Assembly (NCBI GenBank): GCA_030612085.1
Contig: JAUWOM010000002.1
Coordinates: forward strand, 1-35,615
Length of the DNA: 35,615 bases
Direction of reading: 5' to 3'
From: Actinomycetes bacterium
GTDB lineage: Bacteria; Actinomycetota; Humimicrobiia; JAHJRV01
Part shown: positions 1 through 7,827 of the stretch, in pieces
Position numbering within the stretch: the stretch's first letter is position 1
How the letters are laid out: every line of letters begins with the position of its first letter
Translations under genes and position numbers: made by a program
The notes under the pieces: model-generated
The model's input: only the letters and a program-made list of their open reading frames with translations
Databases searched by the model: none
Told to the model about the DNA's origin: nothing

Positions 1-45
1 GGTCATACTGTTGGAGCTGGTACTATAACAAAGATAGTTAAGTAA
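1..45 (+). CDS. tuf: Elongation factor Tu, C-terminal end (partial)
   Basis: Fifteen codons including the stop read GHTVGAGTITKIVK, which is the end of EF-Tu domain III (family pattern GxTVGAGxVxKI). The gene begins upstream of the window. EF-Tu delivers aminoacyl-tRNA to the ribosome as a GTP complex. Its place just before rpsJ matches the str-S10 junction of many bacteria. Only the tail is visible, but the motif and the context agree. Confidence 0.9.
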   Translation, partial: GHTVGAGTITKIVK

Positions 46-67
46 TTAAAAATAAATAGCTATTAAA

Positions 68-122
68 AGCTTTGGGCATAGTTTCTCGACTGAAAATGTC
101 TTCGAAACCATGCCACAAATCT
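68..122 (+). repeat. Palindromic repeat family A, copy 1
   Basis: Arms AGCTTTGGGCATAGTTTC and GAAACCATGCCACAAATCT pair around a ~18-nt loop that contains GAC...GTC. It lies between tuf and rpsJ, about 170 nt before the rpsJ start. The 3' outer arm (CAAATCT) pairs with the 5' outer arm (AGCTTTG) except at one position. Further copies begin at 744, 2470, 7744, 8402, 15901 and 16872. Confidence 0.9.
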
Positions 123-133
123 AATAAAAAAAG

Positions 134-208
134 TAGGGCAAAGCTTTAGCCTTGCATATAATGAGTTCTATTATTGTAAATATAAGCAACCCTAAAGGGT
201 TGCCTTAC
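134..208. repeat. Two short hairpins in the tuf-rpsJ spacer (REP-like)
   Basis: The first part reads TAGGGCAAAGCTTTAGCCTTGC, an imperfect palindrome with a close relative at 30458. The second, at 186-203, is a perfect hairpin of GCAACCCT and AGGGTTGC with a 2-nt loop. No T-run follows either one, so they look like dispersed palindromic repeats rather than an intrinsic terminator. Confidence 0.6.
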
Positions 209-293
209 ATATCAATATGTATTTAAAAATATTTTATAAAGTTTTTAATAGAAATAAAATTTAAGTGTTATATAAATTGATAGGGAGGTATTG

Positions 294-608
294 TTGGTAA
301 AAACTGGTCAGAAAATACGCATTTCATTAAAAGCGTTTGACCATCAGATTGTGGATCGATCGGCAAAAAAGATTGTAGAAACAGTTCTTGAGTCAGGAGC
401 GAGAGTAGCAGGACCTGTTCCACTTCCTACAAAAAGAAATCTTTTTTGTGTGATTAGATCACCACATATCGATAAGGATTCTCGAGAGCACTTTGAGATA
501 AAGACTCATAAGAGATTAATAGATGTATATAATCTGACACCAAAGACAGTTGATTCTCTTATGAGACTAAGTCTTCCGGCTGGTGTTTATATTGAAATAA
601 AGCTATAG
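294..608 (+). CDS. rpsJ: 30S ribosomal protein S10
   Basis: S10 is a small-subunit head protein that also acts in NusB-dependent antitermination. The product (104 aa) carries the family signature: KIRISLKAFDHQIVDRSAKK near the N-terminus, the GPVPLPTK loop at about residue 40, and RSPHIDKDSREHFEIKTHKR. Two in-frame TTG codons are adjacent. I chose the second because the GGGAGG site then lies 5 nt away instead of 2. It is the first gene of the S10 block and is preceded by a ~250-nt spacer filled with repeats. Confidence 0.97.
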   Translation: MVKTGQKIRISLKAFDHQIVDRSAKKIVETVLESGARVAGPVPLPTKRNLFCVIRSPHIDKDSREHFEIKTHKRLIDVYNLTPKTVDSLMRLSLPAGVYIEIKL

Positions 609-743
609 AATTATAGAATTGTTTTAAGCTTTGGGTGTATTTTTTTGTTAATATGACCTCTCAACATGTGGAGAATTTATTTCTCTCTCTATATGTGGGG
701 CTATAAAATCCAGTGTGAAGAGGAAAATTTAAAAGCTTTTAAA

Positions 744-796
744 AACTTTGGGCATAGTTTCTTGACTAAATGTCTTCGAAACCATGCCACAAAGCT
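744..796 (+). repeat. Palindromic repeat family A, copy 2
   Basis: Arms AACTTTGGGCATAGTTTC and GAAACCATGCCACAAAGCT surround the loop TTGACTAAATGTCTTC. It lies in the rpsJ-rplC spacer and ends about 65 nt before rplC. Upstream at 626-640 the text AAGCTTTGGGTGTAT resembles only the first arm and may be a remnant copy. The rest of this 250-nt spacer shows no convincing gene. Confidence 0.9.
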
Positions 797-860
797 ATAA
801 TAAAAATTGAATTTAAAGATGGGAATTTTAATTAATTGAATATTTAAGATGAGGTAAATT

Positions 861-1505
861 TTGATTAAAGCCATTATAGGAAAAAAAATAGGAATGACAA
901 GCATATATGATGAACAGGGGAACGTTGTTCCTGTAACAGCGGTTAAGGCTGGTCCTTGCACTATTACTCAAGTAAAGTCAGATAAAACAGATGGTTATAA
1001 TGCGATTCAGATAGGTTTTGGCGATATTAAATTAAGTAGAGTAAACAAACCTTATGAGCAACATTTTAAAAAGAAGAAATTAGAGCCAAAAAAACATTTA
1101 TTAGAAGTAAGAGTGGATGAACCCAAGAATTTTAAGGTGGGAGATGTCATTAAAGCTTCTGTATTTGAGAAGGGAGATATAGTTAAGGTAACAGGTAAAT
1201 CTAAAGGAAAAGGATTTACTGGAGGTATGAAGAGACATGGGTTTAGTGGTCAAGGAGCTTCTCATGGTTCACAATACCATCGCGCTATTGGTTCAACTGG
1301 TCAGAGAATCTCAAGAGTTTTTAAAGGTAAGAAGATGCCAGGTCGCCACGGATATAAAAATATAACAACATTGGGATTAGAAGTAGTAGAAGTAGATTCT
1401 GAATCAAACATAATACTTATAAAAGGATCTGTACCAGGATCGAAAGGAAGAATGGTACTTATACAAGACCATAGAAGGAAGGAGAAGGGCTTAAATGGAG
1501 CTTAA
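861..1505 (+). CDS. rplC: 50S ribosomal protein L3
   Basis: L3 binds 23S rRNA early in large-subunit assembly and reaches towards the peptidyl transferase centre. The 214-aa product begins IKAIIGKKIGMTSIYDEQGN and has the basic central extension GKGFTGGMKRHGFSGQGASH followed by PGRHGYKNITTLGLEVV, both diagnostic. The start is TTG, 5 nt after a GAGGT site. Its 3' end overlaps rplD by 11 nt, which suggests translational coupling. Length is normal for the family. Confidence 0.97.
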   Translation: MIKAIIGKKIGMTSIYDEQGNVVPVTAVKAGPCTITQVKSDKTDGYNAIQIGFGDIKLSRVNKPYEQHFKKKKLEPKKHLLEVRVDEPKNFKVGDVIKASVFEKGDIVKVTGKSKGKGFTGGMKRHGFSGQGASHGSQYHRAIGSTGQRISRVFKGKKMPGRHGYKNITTLGLEVVEVDSESNIILIKGSVPGSKGRMVLIQDHRRKEKGLNGA

Positions 1506-2124
1506 AGCGAATGTTGTAAATATCAGTGGTGATAAAATATCGACCGTTACTTTAAACAAGAAAGTATTTTTTTCAGAGAGTGATGTAAATATTTTACATA
1601 GGGTTGTTAAAACCTATCTTGCTTCAAGGAGATCAGGAACTGCATCAACAAAAACCAGAGATGAGGTAAGAGGTGGTGGAAGAAAACCATGGCGCCAGAA
1701 AGGTACGGGAAGAGCTAGAGCTGGAAGTATTCGATCTCCAATATGGAGGGGTGGAGGAGTTACATTTGGACCAAAACCGAGGGATTACTCAATGAGGTTA
1801 CCTAAGAAGATTAGGTATGAAGCAAGAAAATTAGCTTTGTATATAAAAGCAAAGGATAAAGAGATATTAGTTGCTGAAGATTTTAATTTTAAAGAACCGA
1901 GTACCAAGAATGCTGCTAAATTTCTAAAATATTTTGGAGATGAGAAGAAAAACTTAATTATTCTGGAAAAGGATAAAGAAATAGTTGAAAAATCTTTTAG
2001 AAATATTCCAACTGTTAATGTAATAGGAGTGGATAGACTAAGTGTTTATAACATATTAAACGCTGAAAGACTAATATTTACGAAAAAATCATTGGAAGAA
2101 ACAGTGGAGGTATATGGAAGATGA
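1495..2124 (+). CDS. rplD: 50S ribosomal protein L4
   Basis: L4 lines the exit tunnel and, in enterobacteria, also represses the S10 operon. The 209-aa product shows the loop RGGGRKPWRQKGTGRARAGS with SPIWRGGGVTFGPKPRDYS, the tunnel-constriction signature. ATG lies inside the end of rplC after GGAAGGAGAAGG. The stop overlaps the rplW start in an ATGA arrangement. I see nothing that identifies an L4-responsive leader upstream of rpsJ here. Confidence 0.97.
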   Translation: MELKANVVNISGDKISTVTLNKKVFFSESDVNILHRVVKTYLASRRSGTASTKTRDEVRGGGRKPWRQKGTGRARAGSIRSPIWRGGGVTFGPKPRDYSMRLPKKIRYEARKLALYIKAKDKEILVAEDFNFKEPSTKNAAKFLKYFGDEKKNLIILEKDKEIVEKSFRNIPTVNVIGVDRLSVYNILNAERLIFTKKSLEETVEVYGR

Positions 2125-2408
2125 AAGGATCAAGAGATGTGATAATTAAACCAGTCATATCTGAAAAAAGTTACTCATTAGTTGAGCAAAATAGATATAC
2201 ATTTATTGTGCATCCTAAATCAAAAAAGATTGAGATTAAGAAAGCAATTGAAGAAATTTTTAATGTTAAAGTTATTTCAGTTAATACCATTAAAATAGCT
2301 CCAAAACTCAGGAGGTTGGGAGCTTCAATGGGTTATAAGTCTGGATATAAGAAAGCAATTGTTACCTTAAAGCAAGGTGATAGTATACCAATATTTGAAA
2401 GTAAATAA
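2121..2408 (+). CDS. rplW: 50S ribosomal protein L23
   Basis: L23 sits at the tunnel exit and is the docking site for trigger factor and SRP. The 95-aa protein carries IIKPVISEKSYSLVEQNRYT at the start and the loop FNVKVISVNTIKIAPKLRR. ATG overlaps the rplD stop by 4 nt and the Shine-Dalgarno lies inside rplD (GTGGAGG). A ~150-nt spacer with repeat copy 3 separates it from rplB, whereas these genes are usually almost contiguous. Confidence 0.96.
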   Translation: MKGSRDVIIKPVISEKSYSLVEQNRYTFIVHPKSKKIEIKKAIEEIFNVKVISVNTIKIAPKLRRLGASMGYKSGYKKAIVTLKQGDSIPIFESK

Positions 2409-2469
2409 AAATATTAAAAGCTTTAATTGAAGTGAATCTAATTAAGAAATAAATTAAATAACTGTTAAA

Positions 2470-2523
2470 AGCTTTGGGCATAGTTTCTTGACTAAAATGT
2501 CTTCGAAACCATGCCACAAAGCT
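2470..2523 (+). repeat. Palindromic repeat family A, copy 3
   Basis: Arms AGCTTTGGGCATAGTTTC and GAAACCATGCCACAAAGCT surround TTGACTAAAATGTCTTC. In this copy the outer 7 nt pair perfectly (AGCTTTG with CAAAGCT), compared with AGATTTG/CAAATCT in later copies. It lies between rplW and rplB and ends 37 nt before the rplB start. Confidence 0.9.
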
Positions 2524-2560
2524 AATAATTAAAATATATTGTCATATAAAGGGAGTTAAT

Positions 2561-3385
2561 TTGCCAGTAAAAAAATATAAACCTACAACACCTGGTAGAA
2601 GATTTTTAGTAGGAATTGATTATTCAAAATTGACAAAAAAGAAACCCGAAAAAATGTTGACTAAGCCACTTAAGAAAAAAGCTGGTAGAAACGTTAGTGG
2701 TAAGATTACCGTTCGACACAAGGGTGGTGGACATAAAAGACAATATAGAGTTATAGATTTTAAAAGAAAAAAAGATGATATTATAGCAAGAGTTAATTCA
2801 ATTGAGTATGATCCAAACAGATCATGTAATATTGCTTTAATTACTTATAATGATGGAGAAAAGAATTATATATTAGCACCCAGAGGTATAAAGGTGGGAG
2901 ATTCTGTTATTTCTGGTGATAATGTGGATATTAAAATTGGAAATACTCTTCCATTAAGGAAGATTCCTACTGGAACATTTGTACATAATATTGAGATGCA
3001 AATTGGCAGGGGAGGTCAATTAGTAAGATCAGCTGGTTCAAGTGCTCAATTGATGGCCAAAGAGGGAGATTATGGAAATTTAAAGCTTCCATCTGGTGAA
3101 ATAAGACTTATTAACTTGAATTGTAGAGCAACAATTGGTCAAGTTGGTAATGTAGAACATGGTATTACGATAAAAGGAAAAGCCGGAAGAAGTAGATGGT
3201 TAGGAATTAGACCAACTACAAGAGGTACAGCAATGAATCCAGTGGATCACCCTCATGGTGGTGGTGAAGGAAGGGGAAAATCAGGAAGACCACCTTCATC
3301 CCCTACTGGAGTAAAAGCTATTGGGTATAAAACAAGAAAGAAGAGAAAACCATCAGATAAAATGATAATTAAGCGTAGGAAATAA
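2561..3385 (+). CDS. rplB: 50S ribosomal protein L2
   Basis: L2 is needed for subunit joining and peptidyl transferase activity. The 274-aa protein has the N-terminal KKYKPTTPGRRFLVGIDYS, the SH3-like core, and the C-terminal MNPVDHPHGGGEGR motif with the conserved histidine near residue 230. It ends in a basic tail typical of L2. The start is TTG, 7 nt after GGGAG. Full length with no anomalies. Confidence 0.98.
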   Translation: MPVKKYKPTTPGRRFLVGIDYSKLTKKKPEKMLTKPLKKKAGRNVSGKITVRHKGGGHKRQYRVIDFKRKKDDIIARVNSIEYDPNRSCNIALITYNDGEKNYILAPRGIKVGDSVISGDNVDIKIGNTLPLRKIPTGTFVHNIEMQIGRGGQLVRSAGSSAQLMAKEGDYGNLKLPSGEIRLINLNCRATIGQVGNVEHGITIKGKAGRSRWLGIRPTTRGTAMNPVDHPHGGGEGRGKSGRPPSSPTGVKAIGYKTRKKRKPSDKMIIKRRK

Positions 3386-3407
3386 AAAAAATTAAGAGGG
3401 AGGTAAA

Positions 3408-3692
3408 TTGCCTAGATCTCTAAAAAAAGGTCCTTATATTGATGAAAAACTTTATAAGAAGATCTCTAAGTTAAACACTAATAATGAAAAGAAAATGATA
3501 AAGACTTGGGCTAGAAGTTGTACTATAATTCCTGAAATGGTTGGTCATACAATTGCTGTACATAATGGGAGAAAACATGTTCCAATTTTTATAACTGAGA
3601 ATATGGTTGGGCATAAATTGGGTGAATTTGCTCCTACTAGAACATTTAGACTACATGGTGGTCACACAGAAAGATCAACATCATTGAAGTAA
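3408..3692 (+). CDS. rpsS: 30S ribosomal protein S19
   Basis: S19 is a head protein that contacts the A-site finger and complexes with S13. The 94-aa product starts PRSLKKGPYIDEKLYKKI and contains RSCTIIPEMVGHTIAVHNGR and GEFAPTRTFRLHGGH, the canonical blocks. TTG follows GGGAGG by 6 nt. It lies 22 nt after rplB and 27 nt before rplV, within an unbroken S10-type order. Confidence 0.97.
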   Translation: MPRSLKKGPYIDEKLYKKISKLNTNNEKKMIKTWARSCTIIPEMVGHTIAVHNGRKHVPIFITENMVGHKLGEFAPTRTFRLHGGHTERSTSLK

Positions 3693-3719
3693 TAGGAAAA
3701 ACTATTATAGGAGAATAAA

Positions 3720-4061
3720 TTGGAAGTAAAGGCAGTTTTAAGATATGTAAGGATAAGTCCTCGAAAAGCTAGATTAGTTATAGATATGATAAGAGGAATG
3801 GATGTTTCTAAAGCAAAAGTAGTTTTAGGTTTTACTCCTAAAAAAGCAGCTAAGATGGTAAAAAAGGTGCTTTCTAGTGCTGTGGCAAATGCTATTGAGA
3901 ATCATGGTATGAAAGATGAAGATTTATATATATCCAAAATAAATGTTGACCAAGGTCCAACTTTAAAAAGGATGAAACCGAGAGCAAGGGGAAGAGCGGA
4001 TAGAATTAAAAAGAGGACAAGTCATATAACTATTTATATTTCTCAAAGAGAGGAGAGTTAA
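3720..4061 (+). CDS. rplV: 50S ribosomal protein L22
   Basis: L22 contributes the beta-hairpin of the exit tunnel. The 113-aa protein shows VRISPRKARLVIDMIRGMDV near the start and the tunnel loop GPTLKRMKPRARGRADRIKK followed by RTSHITI, as expected. Translation starts at TTG after AGGAG. The stop is separated from the rpsC ATG by a single base, implying coupled translation. Confidence 0.97.
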   Translation: MEVKAVLRYVRISPRKARLVIDMIRGMDVSKAKVVLGFTPKKAAKMVKKVLSSAVANAIENHGMKDEDLYISKINVDQGPTLKRMKPRARGRADRIKKRTSHITIYISQREES

Positions 4062-4062
4062 T

Positions 4063-4722
4063 ATGGGACAAAAAGTAAATCCTGTCGGTTTCAGAACAGG
4101 AATTAATAGAGATTGGAAAACTCATTGGTTTGCGACTAAAGAGTATTCCAAGTTTCTTTGTGAGGATATAAAGATAAGAGAATATTTAAGGGACCAATTA
4201 CCAAATGCTGCTGTTTCAGGAATAGAGATTGAAAGAACAGCAGGGATAATGACAATGAATGTTTGTACAGCACGTCCAGGTATAGTTATAGGAAGAAAAG
4301 GATCAAATATAAATATTTTAAAAAAAGAAATAGAGAAGATGACAGATCACCAGGTTATTGTAAATATTGTTGAAGTTGTAAAACCTGAATTAGATGCGGT
4401 TTTAGTTGCTGAGAATGTAGCTCAACAGATAGAGGGAAGAACTGGCTATAGAAGAGCGATGAAAAAAGCAATATTTATAACAATGAAAACTGGAGCAAAA
4501 GGAATAAAGATTTCATGTTCAGGAAGACTTGGAGGGGCTGAGATGGCAAGAACAGTGTGGTTTAAGGAGGGAAGAATACCTCTTCATACTCTAAAAGCAG
4601 ATATTGATTATGGACAAAAAGACGCAATTACAAAATTTGGAGTTATTGGGGTAAAAGTGTGGATAAACAGAGGAGAGTTTATTAGTAAGGAGGAGCAGTT
4701 TAAGAGCTCTCATGATAAATAA
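4063..4722 (+). CDS. rpsC: 30S ribosomal protein S3
   Basis: S3 shapes the mRNA entry channel together with S4 and S5. The 219-aa protein begins MGQKVNPVGFRTGI and has a KH type-2 domain with the GXXG-type turn in PGIVIGRKGSNINILKKEIE. The C-terminal domain follows (CSGRLGGAEMARTVWFKEGR, then PLHTLKADIDYG). ATG is preceded by AGAGGAG. A ~100-nt AT-rich spacer without a recognisable element separates it from rplP. Confidence 0.97.
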   Translation: MGQKVNPVGFRTGINRDWKTHWFATKEYSKFLCEDIKIREYLRDQLPNAAVSGIEIERTAGIMTMNVCTARPGIVIGRKGSNINILKKEIEKMTDHQVIVNIVEVVKPELDAVLVAENVAQQIEGRTGYRRAMKKAIFITMKTGAKGIKISCSGRLGGAEMARTVWFKEGRIPLHTLKADIDYGQKDAITKFGVIGVKVWINRGEFISKEEQFKSSHDK

Positions 4723-4826
4723 ACTAAGTCAATTAAAAAGTCATAAAAATATTAAATCATAAGATTTATACCAATTTAAATTTAAAGAATTGTTTTATAA
4801 GTAAGAAAAAATTTTAAGGAGAAGAA

Positions 4827-5249
4827 ATGTTACTTCCCAAAAGGGTAAAACATAGAAAAGAATTTAGAGGAAGATTGAAAGGTAAGTCAATAAGAGGATC
4901 AAAATTGTCTTTTGGTCAGTATGGGCTTCAAGCACTAGAACCATCCTGGATAACAAATAGACAAATAGAAGCTGCAAGAATAGCAATTACACGATGTATA
5001 AAAAGGGGAGGTAAAATCTGGATAAATATATTTCCTCATAAACCAGTTACTAAAAAACCCGCAGAAACCAGAATGGGAAGTGGAAAAGGTGCGCCTGATG
5101 GATGGGTAGCGGTTGTTAAACCAGGTCGTATTATGTTTGAAATTTCGGGTGTATCTGAGGAATTAGCAAAAGATGCAATGAGAAGAGCTTCTCATAAACT
5201 TCCTATAAAATGTAAATTTGTTACATTTAGAGAAGGAGGAGGCGAGTAA
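4827..5249 (+). CDS. rplP: 50S ribosomal protein L16
   Basis: L16 organises the A-site tRNA-binding region of the large subunit. At 140 aa it has the usual length. Visible blocks are LLPKRVKHRKEFRGR at the N-terminus, GLQALEPSWITNRQIEAARI, and RMGSGKGAPDGWVAVVKPGR, which holds the residue region of the conserved methylated or hydroxylated arginine. ATG follows AAGGAG by 6 nt. The gene ends 1 nt before rpmC. Confidence 0.97.
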   Translation: MLLPKRVKHRKEFRGRLKGKSIRGSKLSFGQYGLQALEPSWITNRQIEAARIAITRCIKRGGKIWINIFPHKPVTKKPAETRMGSGKGAPDGWVAVVKPGRIMFEISGVSEELAKDAMRRASHKLPIKCKFVTFREGGGE

Positions 5250-5250
5250 T

Positions 5251-5457
5251 TTGAAAGCAACTCAAATCAGAGAATTGACTTTTAATCAGTTAGATAAGAA
5301 ATTAGCTAAGGCTAAACAAGATCTTTTTAATCTTAGATTTCAATTATCAATCAGTAAACTTAAAAACACAGCAAAAATAAAAGAAATAAAAAGAGAAATT
5401 GCGAGGATAATGACTGTGAAATACGAGAAGGAGAGAGAGGTAATTAATGAGAAGTAG
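5251..5457 (+). CDS. rpmC: 50S ribosomal protein L29
   Basis: L29 is a small two-helix protein beside the tunnel exit. I place the start at TTG just after the rplP stop. This gives 68 aa beginning MKATQIRELTFNQLDKKLAK, with GGAGG 10 nt upstream inside rplP; a longer reading from an upstream ATG would add residues foreign to the family. The core LFNLRFQLSISKLKNTAKIK is typical. It overlaps rpsQ by 11 nt. Confidence 0.93.
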   Translation: MKATQIRELTFNQLDKKLAKAKQDLFNLRFQLSISKLKNTAKIKEIKREIARIMTVKYEKEREVINEK

Positions 5458-5698
5458 AAGAAAAGTCAAATCAGGCAAGGTTATAAGTGATAAAATGGAT
5501 AAAACTGTAGTTGTTGAAGTAATGACAACTTCTCATCACCCTGTTTATAAAAAGACCATGATAAAAGCAAAGAAATATAAGGTTCATGATGAAAAGGGTG
5601 AATGCAAAGTAGGTGATCTTGTATCTATTATGGAGACTAAACCAATTAGCAAGACAAAGAGGTGGAGAGTCTTTAAAGTAGTTGAGCAAAGTAAGTGA
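5447..5698 (+). CDS. rpsQ: 30S ribosomal protein S17
   Basis: S17 is a primary 16S-binding OB-fold protein. The 83-aa product carries KSGKVISDKMDKTVVVEVMT, HPVYKKTMIKAKKYKVHDE and GDLVSIMETKPISKTKRWRV, all standard. ATG lies inside rpmC with GAGAGG 5 nt upstream. Its TGA stop is fused to the GAGG that serves as ribosome-binding site for rplN. Confidence 0.96.
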   Translation: MRSRRKVKSGKVISDKMDKTVVVEVMTTSHHPVYKKTMIKAKKYKVHDEKGECKVGDLVSIMETKPISKTKRWRVFKVVEQSK

Positions 5699-5708
5699 GG
5701 TTTTTAAA

Positions 5709-6077
5709 ATGATACAATCATTTAGTAGATTAAAAGTAGCAGATAATACTGGAGCAAAAGTAATAATGTGTATTAGAGTATTGGGTGGAACAAGAAGGAG
5801 GTATGCGCGTGTTGGTGATGTAATAGTAGCTACTGTAAAATCTGCATCACCAGATGGAGTTGTTAAAAAAAGTGAAATAGTTAAAGCAGTTGTAGTGCGA
5901 ACTAAAAAAGGTTATAGAAGAAATGATGGAACATATATAAAATTCGATGAAAATGCTGCCGTTATAATAGATAACCAAAATAACCCCAGGGGAACAAGAA
6001 TATTTGGTCCTGTAGCAAGGGAATTAAGAGATAAAGAATATATGAAAATAGTATCTCTATCACCAGAGGTTTTATAG
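5709..6077 (+). CDS. rplN: 50S ribosomal protein L14
   Basis: L14 forms part of inter-subunit bridges with 16S rRNA. The start at ATG gives the usual 122 aa beginning MIQSFSRLKVADNTGAKVIM; an in-frame start further upstream would only add rpsQ-overlapping codons. Conserved blocks include GDVIVATVKSASPDG and NNPRGTRIFGPVARELR, with the expected C-terminus KIVSLSPEVL. GAGG lies 8 nt before the ATG. Confidence 0.97.
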   Translation: MIQSFSRLKVADNTGAKVIMCIRVLGGTRRRYARVGDVIVATVKSASPDGVVKKSEIVKAVVVRTKKGYRRNDGTYIKFDENAAVIIDNQNNPRGTRIFGPVARELRDKEYMKIVSLSPEVL

Positions 6078-6086
6078 GAGGAAAAA

Positions 6087-6422
6087 TTGGTAAAATTAAA
6101 GATAAAAAAGGGAGATACAGTAGTTATCATAAAAGGTAAAGATTCAAGTAAATCATTTAAAAAAAAGACTGGTAAAGTTCTAAGAATTGAACCAGAAAAA
6201 GAAAGAGTTTATGTTAAAGGGAAAAATATTATAAAAAGACACACACGAAAAAAGAGTGAGCAGGAACCGGGTGGAGTAATTGAGAAAGAGGGACCAATTT
6301 ATATAAGTAATGTAATGCTTGTTTGCCCTTCTTGTGGAAAGCCAACTAGAGTGAAAATGCAGATTTTAAAAAATAATGAGAAAGTTAGAGTTTGTAAGAG
6401 ATGCGGGGAACAAATTCCTTAA
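6087..6422 (+). CDS. rplX: 50S ribosomal protein L24, zinc-ribbon form
   Basis: L24 initiates large-subunit assembly. The 111-aa product has the KOW motif (KKGDTVVIIKGKDSSKS) and VKGKNIIKRHTRKK. A C-terminal extension contains CPSCGKPTR and CKRCGE, two CxxC pairs that should bind zinc. This cysteine-bearing form is common in Clostridia-like and Chloroflexi-like lineages and absent from E. coli L24. The start is TTG, 6 nt after GGAGG. Confidence 0.96.
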   Translation: MVKLKIKKGDTVVIIKGKDSSKSFKKKTGKVLRIEPEKERVYVKGKNIIKRHTRKKSEQEPGGVIEKEGPIYISNVMLVCPSCGKPTRVKMQILKNNEKVRVCKRCGEQIP

Positions 6423-6461
6423 AGTATTTCTTTAATATTCATTAGGAAGTAGGAGAAATTA

Positions 6462-7010
6462 ATGTACAAACCAAGATTAAAAGAAAAATTTGAAAAAGAA
6501 ATAATACCCAATATGGTGAAGCAGTTCTCATATAAGAATAAGATGCAAGTTCCTAAACTTGAAAAAATAATTGTTAATATGGGTATAGGTTCTGCAATGC
6601 AAAATCCTAATGAGTTAGAAGGTGCTATTAACAATTTAAAAGCTATAACAGGTCAGATGCCAATAGTTACAAAAGCTAAGAAATCTATTGCAGGATTTAA
6701 ACTAAGAGCTGGTATGAAGATAGGTCTTAAAGTTACATTAAGAGGAAATAGAATGTATGAGTTTTTAGATAGATTCTTATCTGTCGCTTTACCAAGAACT
6801 CGAGATTTTAGGGGAATTTCTCCAAAATCAATGGATAAAAAAGGAAATTTAACAGTGGGAGTTACTGAACAAATTGTGTTTTCAGAAATCGACAGTGATA
6901 AGATAGACCGTACACGAGGAATGAATGTAACTATAGTAACCTCATCAAATGGAAATGAAGAAGGTTTTTCTCTACTAAAATATTTTGGAGTACCTTTTAG
7001 AGAAAAATAA
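6462..7010 (+). CDS. rplE: 50S ribosomal protein L5
   Basis: L5 carries 5S rRNA into the central protuberance. The 182-aa protein shows the family blocks VPKLEKIIVNMGIG, AITGQMPIVTKAKKSIAGFK, LRAGMKIGLKVTLRG and RTRDFRGISPKSMDKKGN. ATG follows TAGGAG. The C-terminus SLLKYFGVPFRE is intact. A ~110-nt spacer with a degraded palindromic repeat follows it. Confidence 0.97.
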   Translation: MYKPRLKEKFEKEIIPNMVKQFSYKNKMQVPKLEKIIVNMGIGSAMQNPNELEGAINNLKAITGQMPIVTKAKKSIAGFKLRAGMKIGLKVTLRGNRMYEFLDRFLSVALPRTRDFRGISPKSMDKKGNLTVGVTEQIVFSEIDSDKIDRTRGMNVTIVTSSNGNEEGFSLLKYFGVPFREK

Positions 7011-7024
7011 CAATATTAATTTTA

Positions 7025-7085
7025 TTTGTCATCCCTTCTCCTTCGTTGCACTCGAGGGTCAGGGGAAGAGTCTGAATGAAACAAA
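7025..7085. repeat. Palindromic repeat family C, copy 1
   Basis: The element begins TTTGTCATCCCTTC and ends GAATGAAACAAA, imperfect terminal inverted repeats. The interior block CCTTCGTTGCACTCGAGGGTCA recurs almost exactly in the element at 32734. It fills most of the rplE-rpsZ spacer. It looks like a dispersed intergenic palindrome and carries no gene. Confidence 0.7.
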
Positions 7086-7119
7086 ATAAAGTGAAGAATA
7101 TCAATATCAGGAGGTCTTA

Positions 7120-7305
7120 TTGGCTAAAAAATCTTTAATTATAAAAGCAAAAAGGAAACAAAAATATAAAGTGAGACAGTATAATCGATGCAACCGATGT
7201 GGAAGGTCAAGAGGATATTATAGAAAGTTTGGTTTATGTCGAATTTGTCTTAGGGAATTAGCCCATAAAGGACAAATTCCAGGATTAAAAAAAGCTAGTT
7301 GGTAG
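7120..7305 (+). CDS. rpsZ: 30S ribosomal protein S14, type Z (zinc)
   Basis: This is the short S14 form of 61 aa with two CxxC pairs, CNRCGRSRGYYRKFGLCRIC, which binds one zinc ion, and the conserved end LRELAHKGQIPGLKKASW. The zinc form is replaced by a longer cysteine-free S14 in some bacteria under zinc limitation; no such paralogue is in the window. The start is TTG, 6 nt after CAGGAGG. Confidence 0.97.
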   Translation: MAKKSLIIKAKRKQKYKVRQYNRCNRCGRSRGYYRKFGLCRICLRELAHKGQIPGLKKASW

Positions 7306-7320
7306 GTTAAGGGGGAATAA

Positions 7321-7719
7321 ATGAGTGTATCAGATACTATTGGAGATATGTTAACTAACATAAGAAATGCTAATTCTGCAAATCATTTGGTAACGGAAGT
7401 ACCCTCCTCAAAAATGATATGTGAAATGATCAAAATTCTTTTAGAAGAGGGTTATATAAAAGATTATAAAATTGAGAGGAATCCAATACAGGATAGGATA
7501 AAGATTTATTTAAAATATGGTCCGAACAAAGAAAAGATAATTACAGGTATAAGACGTATTAGTAAACCTGGACTTAGAGTATATGCAAGGAAAGATGAAA
7601 TACCAAGGGTTTTAGGCGGTTTGGGAATTTCAATTATATCAACTTCTAATGGTATTTTAACTGGAAGAAAGGCAAGAAAATTAGGAGTTAGTGGAGAAGT
7701 AATCTGTTATGTTTGGTAG
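7321..7719 (+). CDS. rpsH: 30S ribosomal protein S8
   Basis: S8 binds helix 21 of 16S rRNA and, in E. coli, represses the spc operon. The 132-aa product begins MSVSDTIGDMLTNIRNANSA and ends with the RNA-binding block STSNGILTGRKARKLGVSGE, then VICYVW, matching the family. ATG follows GGGGGAA, 15 nt after rpsZ. The ~108-nt spacer after it holds repeat copy 4. Confidence 0.97.
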   Translation: MSVSDTIGDMLTNIRNANSANHLVTEVPSSKMICEMIKILLEEGYIKDYKIERNPIQDRIKIYLKYGPNKEKIITGIRRISKPGLRVYARKDEIPRVLGGLGISIISTSNGILTGRKARKLGVSGEVICYVW

Positions 7720-7743
7720 TATATAAATTTAAAAATTACTATA

Positions 7744-7796
7744 AGATTTGGGCAAAGTTTCTTGACTAAATGTCTTCGAAACCATGCCACGAATCT
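7744..7796 (+). repeat. Palindromic repeat family A, copy 4
   Basis: Arms AGATTTGGGCAAAGTTTC and GAAACCATGCCACGAATCT surround TTGACTAAATGTCTTC. Relative to copy 5, the outer arm has one change (CAAATCT to CGAATCT), which gives a G-U pair if read as RNA. It ends 31 nt before the rplF start. Confidence 0.88.
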
Positions 7797-7827
7797 ATTG
7801 ATAAAATCGAAATAAAGGAGAAGCAAA

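Noticed and set aside
86..104. TTGACT in the loops of family A repeats as -35 promoter boxes
   Set aside because: In the standard copies the sequence 17 nt downstream is ATGCCA, not a -10 box; TTGACT is explained by the hairpin loop, and copy 1 reads TCGACT.
701..961. Minus-strand reading frame across the rpsJ-rplC gap
   Set aside because: It runs antisense through repeat copy 2 and the start of rplC and has no family resemblance.
5218..5250. Longer L29 starting at an ATG inside rplP
   Set aside because: The added residues are absent from the L29 family, and a TTG with GGAGG upstream gives the normal length.
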